Positions 55,543 to 64,000 of a DNA stretch of 64,000 nucleotides are shown piece by piece. Numbering within the stretch: the stretch's first letter is position 1; every line of letters begins with the position of its first letter. The notes below the pieces were generated by a model. That model ran no database searches and was not told the DNA's origin. It saw only the letters and a program-made list of their open reading frames with translations. Source of the DNA: Monosiga brevicollis MX1. Its lineage: Eukaryota; Opisthokonta; Choanoflagellata; Craspedida; Salpingoecidae. A program made the translations under genes and the position numbers. The DNA lies in contig NW_001865039.1 in the NCBI RefSeq assembly GCF_000002865.3, positions 3,187,872 to 3,251,871 of the forward strand, written 5' to 3'.

Positions 55543-58500
55543 ATGGCGCTCCGGGGGTGTCTGTTGCTTGGGCTTGCCCTTTGCTCTTCCCATGTCTACG
55601 CAGATGATACGGTACGCTTTTTCCACAGCACTTTGTTCAATGGGTGTATTGTTGTTCCGCACCTCACCCTGACGCTCTCGCGACAGCTGCAGATCCTGTT
55701 TGTTGGAAATTCGCTCACTTATACGCACGACCTTCCCAATGTATGCGCCCCGCCCCCCTTCCCCTCCCCGCGCATGCGCCTCAACCCAACTCGTTTCCCC
55801 GGCTTGTCCACGTGCGCTTGGTCTTGTCACCTTGGCCATGAGTGCGCTGATGCTCATGTCCGAGCCATTTGCAGACTTTTCGCACCATTGCTGCTGCGGG
55901 TGGACACAGCGTTCAGGTTGGCCGCTCCACCTGAGCGCATGCTGCGCCACCAGGAGCAAAGGCATCTGCTTGATTCAGCAACCTGTTGTTTTTGTCTGAT
56001 CCCAGGTTTCGAGCAGCACTTATGGTGGGGCCACCCTCAAGCTCCATGCCACCGACCCCAGCAATTATACCGGTATGCCCCTCCCTTTCCCATCAAGTTA
56101 CACCGCACGCGCGCTTCACTCGGAAGAGCGTGCGTTGTTTGTCTTTACAAGAGCAATGCTGCTGACATGGGCCTGCTGATTCGGCAACTCTTGCACAGCC
56201 CAAACGCCCATCCGCACCATTGAGACCATCCGCTCCCAACATTGGGATCTGGTTGTCCTCCAAGAACAAAGGTGCGTCAAGCTTGCGATGCACCCATTCG
56301 TGCGCCGGGTTTGACGGCATACTGACCAAAACTAAACTGCCACAGCTCGGGGTGGGACGTACTTTGCGATCCCGAAGCACATGGATATGGCAGGCCCATC
56401 TTCGACAACACCGGACACTTTACGGGGACATACCGCCTGTATCCAAGCATTCTAGTCGACGAGGCACATCAGGCCGGAGCCAAAGTCGTACGTGCCTTTA
56501 CCATCATTGCCCCACCAACATCATCTTTGAGATACATGCTGACTTCCGGCTACCTGGCACGCATCGACTTGCCCCAGATGTTTTTCAGTGCCTTTGAGCA
56601 CAACTATGAATCTGATGATTACTGGCTGTCCCGGAACAAGGCAGCCGAGGCTTGCTACACATGGACCGCTGCTTACACGGAGTCTTTTATGTTTCCAGCC
56701 GGGCGCGCATTTCGTTCCTACGTGAGCTTGAAGCGCGTTGCACGTCGTCTTGGATTCAACCTGCACGTATGGACTGTCCTCTCGCGCTCGACTAACGAAG
56801 AAATCTGGCCCTTGGCACCTGTGTCTCCCCCCCTCCTCTCCTCTTGAGCAGATGACAGGCCGCACACAGTTGTACAATCCCAATGACGATACGCACCCGA
56901 GCGTGTTGGGCACGTATCTGTCCGCAGCCACGATGTATGCAGCCGTATACGGTACGCAGGTCTCCATCAGCCGGGCCCGCTTAGTGCGCATCCCAAATTA
57001 GGATTGGACCCCGCGCGCGGGGTCACAGATGCCGATGCGTGCGGAACTGCATGGCCCACCCTCTCATGGTTTGCACGCTTGGGTCTCACATGGTAGGATC
57101 ATCACCAGTCAACCTCATGGTCACGGCCTTTACTGGCCTGTCAGCGTCACAACGAGCGCTCGCACAGTCCCGCGCTTGGGATGCCTTTCAGTCTTTCCGA
57201 GATGAGCAGGCTGCTGCCTGCCTGGATGGGTTTTGCGTCCAGTTCATGGCCAACGGTAGCGTTGTTGATCCTGTCACACACGGCTTTTGGTCCACAACCA
57301 CTGTGGGCGCTGTCACAACTGTCACGGGAACGACCATGCCGGACACCACACCCATGGCATGGCCCACAACCTCGACAGCCTGTCTGAGCCAGCTCAAGGG
57401 GCCTTTGCAGGACGTTTTGCCGGATTCGGCCATCTTGAACAGCTCAGCACAGGTGGTTCTGGCTGAAGCCCTCTTACGCCGCCGCTGTATACCTTCATGG
57501 ACCACATGCCTGCGCGCACCCAGCACCAATGGCTCGGCTTGGCTACCATGTGCCAACCGCGGCCCTGTGCTCGTGCTGGTACAGGCTTCGAATGAGGACC
57601 AGACGTTCATCTTTGGGACGTGCGTTTCGCGTGCCTTCTAGCGTTCAAGCCTGCCGAGACCTGCCTCAGCCCAACTGAGAGAGTGTGCGTTTTTTTTTGT
57701 TTGTTCTTTCCGCTCATCGAATGATTGTTTGCTGCCAGATTTATCAATGGACCCATCTATAGCGCAGAGGAGCAAGAGTCGGTGAATTACCCTGGATCTT
57801 TCATGTTTCGATTTCAAAATCAGTCGCTGGAGGTTCGGTGCTTCTTCGGAATGAACAGCGTCGTAGTATCCTTTGAGGATGTTGCTGGCGGCTCACAACT
57901 GTGTGCGCCCTCTCTTCACCTCACACACGCTTTTCGTCCTCGTGTTGCCTCTTGACGATTGCTTGCATTGACAGACGCTCGAAATGGAGACGACGCCACC
58001 GTGGCCAGGGACAAGCGTGGTGCTTGGTCTGGAGGATTGCCCAGGATTGGGCCAGGGCCCTGATTTACTCTTCCATGGGTGCGCGCGGGTGCGCGCGTTG
58101 GCTCTGGGTGATTACGTCCATGGACCTGCCAATTACAGTTATGAATGGTACATGAACACGCTTGCATGGGTCACCATTACTCACCTCGAGGTATGTTTTC
58201 GCTGCTGCTCAGGCACCAAGAAGAGCAACGTTGGAAAACAGTGACATTTGGGTTTGATGCATAGCCAGCTCACAACGGTGCTCTGATGTTGGTTGTGGCC
58301 TGGACAGTTCTTTGTCTCGAGCTCATCCGCCACTAGCCCGCCCACCTTGTCTACCGCATCCTCCGGTTTGACATCATCCTATACAACTTCCACGGCTGCA
58401 GACCAACAGGCATTCACAACGACGCCTTTCACCTCGAGCCGCGCGCCCAGTGGTGGCACTGGAGACTCCAGCTCAGCAAAGCCATCAGCAGGGACAGACA

Positions 58501-58874
58501 CGACAGCAACGCCGAGGCCGCCAGCAGAGGTTTCGAATCACAGCACGAGGCCCACCAGTGAGGCAACCGAGAGCTCGAAGCACAAACATGTCCCACTGCC
58601 AATTTTGCTTGGTGCTTCTTTTGGCGGGGTGCTGGGGTTGGTGTTGCTCGTGATAGTTGGGGTCTGTGCCTATCAACGCTGTTGCAAAAGCCCTGAACGC
58701 ACGTATGATGTGCTTGTTGAAATGAGCGGGCCAGAGCACGACGACCCCAGCAGCATGTTTGCCTGGTTGGATGAAACGCGTACGGAGCCTGACTTGACGG
58801 CGCAATCAGACGCTACGATGAACGTGCAGTTGCAGTCAGCAGCGATCCATGCCCAAGCAGACAGGCTCGAGTGA
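55543..58874 (+). CDS. Type I membrane protein: SGNH hydrolase ectodomain, TLDc-like domain, Ser/Thr stalk
   Basis: ATG 55543 begins a signal peptide (MALRGCLLLGLALCSSHVYA). The SGNH block I is ILFVGNSLTYTHDLPN (Ser in G-N-S). Then come ATLKLHATDPSNYT, WDLVVLQEQSS and the catalytic Asp/His block NPNDDTHPSVLGTYLSAATM near 56880, then VTAFTGLSASQRALAQSRAW. From about 57450 a TLDc-like domain follows: WTTCLRAPSTNGSAWLP, NRGPVLVLVQASNEDQTFIF, NYPGSFMFRFQNQ, LGQGPDLLFHG and a final strand WVTITHLEFFV. A Ser/Thr/Pro-rich stalk precedes the TM helix LLGASFGGVLGLVLLVIVGV and a short cytoplasmic tail. About 13 exons; one junction near 57900-57970 is unresolved in phase. SGNH enzymes hydrolyse esters, often acetyl groups on glycans. 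TLDc domains are known mainly from cytoplasmic oxidation-resistance and V-ATPase-regulating proteins. Confidence 0.75.
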
Positions 58875-59468
58875 CAAGTGCACAATCACGATTGAAGTTA
58901 GTCTAAAGCATGGCTCTACCTGCACATGCCCTACCCTCGATTTTATGGTGAACTGTGCCCTTCTCCTTCAGAAAGCAATTATGTGCCACTCGCTCAACGC
59001 CCAGCGTCTAGATAGAATAATAGTAAGCGTTTTATTGGAAGGGCCGTGCAAGCGTCCCCCTGCCCCTTCTCCTAATTGATCTCCACCTGCTCACCCGCAT
59101 TGCTTCCAGATCCCATTTCAAATACATCCCCCTTCGCCGTCGTTCGTTTCGATCAAAAATTCTGATCAACAAGAAGTTGTTCTGTTATGTTTGCTTGTGT
59201 TGCTTGTGTTGCTTGTGTTGCTTGTGTTGCTTGTGTTTCATTTTGTTGTTTGGATTAATTACATGTAACTTTAAGCTTGCTTGGCGTTGACAAGCAGCAC
59301 AGTTGATCAGCACCTTTTGAAGCGCGTCGACAGGTCTCCCGAGCTCGCGCCTCACCGATTTGTTTTGTCAGGGCTGGTTGACTGAGCCGGGACTGGTGGT
59401 GTATCTCTGACTACGATTGGCAAGACGCGCTTTGCTTCGGCCGAAGCGTTCGAGCATTGTGGGTCGGC
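58875..59468. other. Intergenic with 9-base minisatellite
   Basis: 3' flank of the SGNH/TLDc gene and promoter of the RING gene. AT-rich centre at 59240-59280. No exon recognised. Confidence 0.5.
59191..59238. repeat. TTGCTTGTG minisatellite, about five copies
   Basis: Five tandem copies of the 9-base unit TTGCTTGTG, nearly perfect. Confidence 0.9.
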
Positions 59469-60596
59469 ATGGCGGCGTTGACGGCCGAATTGCCAACAGC
59501 AGTGCACGACCCGCTAGAAACTGCCTGCTGGGAGAGCACGCGCTTTGTAGACGATGTCTCTCCGCACCTGCGCTGCCCCATCTGCCTCAATGTGTGTTTG
59601 AACCCGGTCGCCTGCAGCACCTGTGACCAAGTATTTGGCGAACATTGCTGGTATCAAGCACTTGCGGCCCACGGGTGCTGTCCAACCTGTCGACAGAAAG
59701 AGCACCCCTTTGCGTCCCCTTCTCGACTCGCACGTAGCTTTATTGGTGATTATCGCGTCCGCTGCCGCCATGCAAGTGAGGGCTGCACCGAGGTCCTACC
59801 CCTGCAGGAGATGCTCAAGCATCAAGCCGTGTGCGGCCATCTGCAGCGACCATGCCCGCATTGTCAGGTCCCCGTGCGAGCCAGCGATGCCCAACAGCAT
59901 GAGGATGAGTGCGCGCTTCGGCTTGTGATGTGCCCACACGTGGGCTGTGGTATCCAAGTACCCATGCATGCGTTGGCGGAGCATCGCGGGCGGTGCATTC
60001 ACCCCCGACCCAGTGCTGGAGACCAAGGCACGCGGCCAGAGGCCCAACACTGCTGTCAATTTTGCCACGAGCATTGTAGTTTGGCCACGGCCATGGATAC
60101 ATGGTGTCGCCCCTTTTTGGAACATCGCTTAGCCCTGGCGCAATTGTACCTGCGGCGACTGCAGACGGCGGGCGAGCAACAGGCCGCGCTCATCAAACGC
60201 AGCACAACAGCTTCGCGCGATTTATCCAACGCCTTGCGCGATGCCACCGGGGCCCTGGGCTACCAAACATCCCAGTTACGACAACAGCAAGAGACGATCC
60301 GCTCCGTTGGTGCTACACGAGATCACGCTGTCAAGCTGCTTCGGGAAAGTGAGACAATGCGCAAGACCATGTCGGATGTTCTCCGGCAGAAGAACATTTG
60401 CATTCAGCAGCTCAAGGCCGAGAACGAATTGCTGCGACGCAAAATGGACACCCAGGACGTCCTGCTCAAAGTCCTGATGGAGAGTCCAACACGCTCTGGG
60501 CGCCGAGTAGGCAGCGCCAACGGTGTGCAAGCTGACTCGGCTGCCGAGGCAATGGAATTGGACGAGGCCAGTGGGGATAAGCCCAAGACAGATTAA
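59469..60596 (+). CDS. RING and TRAF-type zinc-finger protein with C-terminal coiled coil
   Basis: A single exon encodes 375 residues from ATG 59469 (MAALTAELPTAVHDP); the frame is open a little upstream but only from a TTG. Residues about 36-75 are a RING-like finger: CPICLNVCLNPVACSTC, then FGEHCWYQALA and C-C-P-T-C. Where C-x-x-C is expected there is G-E-H-C, so one zinc ligand may be lost. Residues about 98-182 carry TRAF-type zinc fingers (CRHASEGCTEVLPLQEMLKH, CPHCQVPVRASDAQQHEDEC, CPHVGCGIQVPMHALAEHRG). A long coiled coil follows (about 225-340, with IQQLKAENELLRRKMD). There is no MATH domain after the coil, unlike true TRAFs. Probably an E3 ubiquitin ligase or scaffold. Intronless in an intron-rich neighbourhood. 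Confidence 0.82.
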   Translation: MAALTAELPTAVHDPLETACWESTRFVDDVSPHLRCPICLNVCLNPVACSTCDQVFGEHCWYQALAAHGCCPTCRQKEHPFASPSRLARSFIGDYRVRCRHASEGCTEVLPLQEMLKHQAVCGHLQRPCPHCQVPVRASDAQQHEDECALRLVMCPHVGCGIQVPMHALAEHRGRCIHPRPSAGDQGTRPEAQHCCQFCHEHCSLATAMDTWCRPFLEHRLALAQLYLRRLQTAGEQQAALIKRSTTASRDLSNALRDATGALGYQTSQLRQQQETIRSVGATRDHAVKLLRESETMRKTMSDVLRQKNICIQQLKAENELLRRKMDTQDVLLKVLMESPTRSGRRVGSANGVQADSAAEAMELDEASGDKPKTD

Positions 60597-60789
60597 TGAC
60601 TTTGGAATGCATTTCGTTTTTGATTATGATTGCTGCTGCCGGTGCTCCTCTCCAGTTGGGCCCCGAGGCCAAACGGAGGGTGCCATTAGGCGACAACTTG
60701 ACGCTGCCCTCTTCTACCATTTGCATCATTCGTGTGTCTATATGCCGATGCGCTCGTGTGAACATCCCTCTGTGCCCTGATCCATTGAA

Positions 60790-60810
60790 TGTCAGATTTC
60801 ATGTCAGATT
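60790..60810 (+). promoter_or_regulatory. Paired TGTCAGATT motif
   Basis: Exact copies start at 60790 and 60802, 12 bases apart, 194 bases after the RING gene stop and well upstream of the four-TM gene. If the element marks promoters, an unannotated transcript may begin nearby. Confidence 0.35.
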
Positions 60811-61354
60811 GTCATCAGTTTCCTTCACCAGTTCGTTTCATGTGTTTTCTGCTCCAAACCCAAAAAGATGTGGTACGGTCTTGCCAATGTGCGCGTCAGC
60901 TGTGAAATGGCAGCTGGGGTGGGGAAGGGCAGATGGTGAGGTGCAGGGCATGCCTGATAATGGCCAGAGTTTCACATGAGTGCATTCCCGCGTCCCCATA
61001 ACTTGATCAATCCTTCTACCGCCCAGTCCCACCTCGATTGGCGCATGATAAAGCATAAACACCCTTGCACGAGCGAACTTTTGAGGACCTGGCAAACATG
61101 AGTAGGTCGAGGCCATCACGTTTCAGTGTGCATACACTCGCAATTTGAGCGCGCGCGCGAATGCGCTGTCCTGATCTGATTTTAATTCCTTCGGGTACGA
61201 GTGCGTGCTACAGACCAGGTCATATCCCCCAGTACCATGTGCTTTTGAAGCACAGCGTCATCGCCGTCCGCTCTCGTGACCTCAAGGACGCACAGAAATC
61301 AAGTCCATTCTTAAACCAGTTTATGCAGACTGTCACGAGCGAGTGGCTTCATGT

Positions 61355-61359
<5 letters not shown>

Positions 61360-61441
<82 letters not shown>

Positions 61442-61470
61442 CTCTCTCTCTCTCGCTCTCTCTCTCGATG
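61360..61470. repeat. CT dinucleotide array
   Basis: About 110 bases of CT with a few CG interruptions near the right end, followed by a CA tract at 61482-61495. Confidence 0.95.
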
Positions 61471-62070
61471 GATTTTGCACACACACACACACACGCACTC
61501 ACGTGTTGTGCTTCTTGCTGCTGCGACGGTTTGCTGGAAGTTTTGCCTTTGTGTAAGATACACCGACTATAATGCTTGAATTGTGTAGAACATGTAGATT
61601 TCCAATCAAAAGCATAGGGAATAACATTATAGATCAAGTCAAGAAGATGTAGTAGATCCACTGGATCTTGTTGCGCGTCCTGCCGAAACAAAGAAACGTA
61701 AGGGGGTGGTGCAGCGGCAAGCGTGACGAGTGTGCATGACTGGTTCACTGGCTGCAGCAGACCAAACGCTCGCTCGCACGCGACAGCCTTCCTCCGGAGA
61801 CGTGCTTGGGTACAAGTGTGAGCTGTGCCGGGCCATCATCACCATCACACCGCAGCTCCACTGGCCCACAATTGATCAAATCCGAAAAGTCAGGGGGTGC
61901 ATTTATTTTTCTTGCCTTCCATAACGGCCAAAGGCAAAGGCGGATCTTGTCTTGGAAGCCTGCGCATTTTTCCACGCGCGCGCACACACACACATACACA
62001 CGCACACACGCAAGAGTTCCCCGGTACCTCGACTGGCGTTGAGATAATTATTACTTCCATCACCGCTGCC

Positions 62071-63091
62071 ATGTCGGAAATGGGTCCCAAGCTTGATGTG
62101 GCCAACGCCAAGTCGCCACTGGCCATTGTCAAGTACTGCCTCTTTGTACGTGCCGAAGAACGCGCCGCGCTGGCGGTCTTTGCCATGCTTGTCCACCATC
62201 TCACCCCGTGCATCCAACCCTGCCCTGACTTGGCGCTGCTGGCTCCGTAGCTCTTCTCGCTGTTGGGCTTTGCCGTGCTCGCTGGCTGGGAGTGTGGCTT
62301 TGGCTTTGGACGTCAAGCCACTTATGAGGTACATGCACTGCTGGCTTTCCGACGCGCCACGGCCATCGGCGATTGGCCCACATGCACCACAATGACTCTC
62401 TTTGAGACAACGGTTGTCGCCTCGCCTCGCCTCGCCTCGCCCCGCCTCATCCTTTGACCCTGCTTGTGTCTGCATGGAACTAGAACATTGACAATGGCGA
62501 GTTTATGATGGCCATGCTGGTCATTGCCTGGTTGATTAGCATCTTCTACATTCTCGCCATTGTCTTTTGGTGGCACCTGTGCCTCAAGATTCCCTTCTTC
62601 TGGTGGATCGAGCTCAGCGTATCAGCTTGCTGGGCCCTCCTGACCTTTGTGGCCTCTTGTGTTTACGCCGACGACATTAACGTGGATTCTCCCTGTGACA
62701 TGGATGGCCTACGCTTTGCTGCGGTATGGCCACTCGCTTTTGGCGCGCACACATCCGCATCAGATGCAAGGCCTCGCTTCCATGGTTCTGATGATGGACT
62801 GTGCCCTCACTTGAATGCTGATCATTGCGCTGTTGTTGTTGTTGCTTTTTTAGGCCATGGGATTCTTCACCTTCTTTGCCCTCGTGGTCGACGCCATTCT
62901 GTGTGCCCTCCAGATTCGCGCCGAGTACGTTGACCTCTGTTCTGCTGGCTGTGCAGTTGCAAACCCCACCCCCACGTGCAGCTTGTTCTAACCGGTATTT
63001 GCCTTGCCTTGTTTTGCATTAATGTAGTCGTAAGGGATCGGGTGGTGAGGCCTCGGCTGAGCCTGCCCCACCTGCGGCCGAGACGGCTTAA
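62071..63091 (+). CDS. Four-TM (MARVEL-like tetraspan) membrane protein
   Basis: Five exons (62071-62145, 62251-62328, 62484-62723, 62854-62924, 63028-63091) join exactly in phase to 175 residues from MSEMGPKLDVANAKS to a short Ala/Pro/Glu-rich tail. Hydrophobic segments are: AIVKYCLFLFSLLGFAVLAG; MMAMLVIAWLISIFYILAIV; FFWWIELSVSACWALLTFVA; and MGFFTFFALVVDAILCALQI. A short Cys-containing loop (YADDINVDSPCDMDGL) lies between TM3 and TM4. Topology and size fit MARVEL/synaptophysin/synaptogyrin-like vesicle proteins, in which both ends are cytoplasmic. The family assignment is by topology only, since no invariant motif is visible. A CCTCG pentamer repeat (62419-62440) sits in intron 2. Confidence 0.7.
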
Positions 63092-64000
63092 AGCGCCAGC
63101 TGGCCACCTAGAACAATCGGCTGTAGGCATCACAGCCAAACGCCGACCACGTACAGTAATATCATGTTACAATATTCTTTGTCCACTTGTTCGTGTCCAT
63201 TGCCCGTCTGGCGAGGTCCGAACATTCTTGTTGTAAAGTCATTTGTGTTATCACGCCAAGTGCCTTGAGCTTGACTCAAAAAAAATTGCATTTCATTTCA
63301 AACCATTTTCAAACTGGGGTCCCACATGAACACACCAGACGCCGGGAGCACAGTAGTACTTCAAAATTACGCCTGGTCCTGAAGCGTGCGCACATTGAGG
63401 ATCAAGGACTCGCTTTCACTGCTCGTTAGCTCACCGTGTGCCTGCAAGTTAACACCGACTCATGAGTCAAGCCGAACGTTTAACACCACATTGAAATACA
63501 TTGCGAAAAAACGGGAGGGGAGTAAACGACTGCAGAGACCATACGCACATGCCATCGTACGCGACCCTCCCGATCAAGCAAGAAGACGTAGCCTGTGTAA
63601 ATGCTAAAAAGCTATGGAAGAGGAAGGGCATTTCACCAATGAATCGGGGCGCAAGGGAGCGTGTGCGCCAACAGTTTAGATCCAAGACGGAAAAGAGGGT
63701 GTGTCTCAAAGTGATGAAGCCTACATCGAGTTCTTGACGCAACAGGGGCACCTGGTCCTTGACCACAACGAGTTGATTCTAAGAGTGTCTCATCCAGCAC
63801 AGGATGCACGGAGGGAGAGTCAGACAACGAGCATGGATCGCACCCTTGCGGTTCAGGCGGTGACGACCAAAGGGGGTTAGGACTAACCCAAAGTTCTTTC
63901 GGTGCATCCCGCTGCAGGCCCTTGGCAATGGTCCCGGAAATCCATTGGTGCATGCGCGATTCCAAAAGGACCAGCTCCACTGCGGGTGCCCCTACTTGTT
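63092..64000. other. Right edge, no supportable gene
   Basis: A minus-strand stretch at about 63770-63980 and another at 63640-63770 (with VVKDQVPLLRQELDVGFITL) look partly protein-like and might be exons of a gene continuing or ending here. No start, splice set or family can be established. Confidence 0.3.

Larger units (their letters stand above)
60597..62070. other. Long spacer with CT array
   Basis: Contains the paired TGTCAGATT, a run of alternating CG at 61151-61160, the CT array at 61360-61470 and CA tracts. No exon I can support on either strand. Confidence 0.5.

Overview
The window is nuclear DNA from an intron-dense unicellular eukaryote. Introns are short (mostly about 50-150 bases, GT-AG, with at least one likely GC-AG), coding DNA is GC-rich, genes lie close together on both strands, and spacers hold microsatellites and homopolymers. 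Gene content is the animal-like set expected of a choanoflagellate: a TRPV-type channel, a KIF28/KLP-6-like kinesin-3, an IRS/DOK-like PTB domain, a TLDc domain, and a tetraspan membrane protein beside a flagellar-type coiled-coil protein. A Monosiga-like organism is the best guess, but this is inferred from content and not proven. Two assembly gaps (17478-17736 and 49373-49659) adjoin a long GT array and a T/G homopolymer run.

Layout. 1-9 kb: a CCDC181/MAP9-like coiled-coil gene (-), a single-exon F-box-like gene (-), and a secreted parallel beta-helix protein with an inserted bulb-type lectin domain (+). 9.5-15.9 kb: the most striking gene, a TRPV channel fused in frame to EF-hand-like segments and a nicotinamidase-fold domain whose three catalytic residues are all replaced (+). 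16-21 kb: repeats, a gap, an unrecognised ORF and a membrane-anchored Nudix protein (+). 21-29 kb: UTP21/WDR36 (-) and a proline-rich protein (-). 30-38 kb: a SAP-bZIP factor (+), PCNP (-), DNAJC17 (-), two weak hypothetical loci and an ICMT-like methyltransferase (-). 38-48 kb: SRP72 (+), a KIF28-like kinesin ending in a CaaX box (+) and a 49-residue membrane microprotein (-). 49-55 kb: a coiled-coil/CUE/PTB protein interrupted by a gap (+), a zinc-ribbon SDR (-) and a small hypothetical gene (-). 55-64 kb: a transmembrane SGNH hydrolase with a TLDc domain (+), a RING/TRAF-zinc-finger protein (+), a four-TM protein (+) and an unassigned end.

The genes are mostly unrelated housekeeping and lineage-specific genes, not an operon-like system. 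Ribosome biogenesis (UTP21), the spliceosome (DNAJC17) and protein targeting (SRP72) are represented. The likely novelty is the TRPV-nicotinamidase fusion: animal TRPV channels of the Nanchung/Inactive and OSM-9/OCR-4 types are gated by nicotinamide, so a channel that carries a catalytically dead nicotinamidase fold suggests a built-in ligand sensor. A second recurrent signal is the 9-mer TGTCAGATT (either strand). It occurs at least seven times, only between genes, often as closely spaced pairs.
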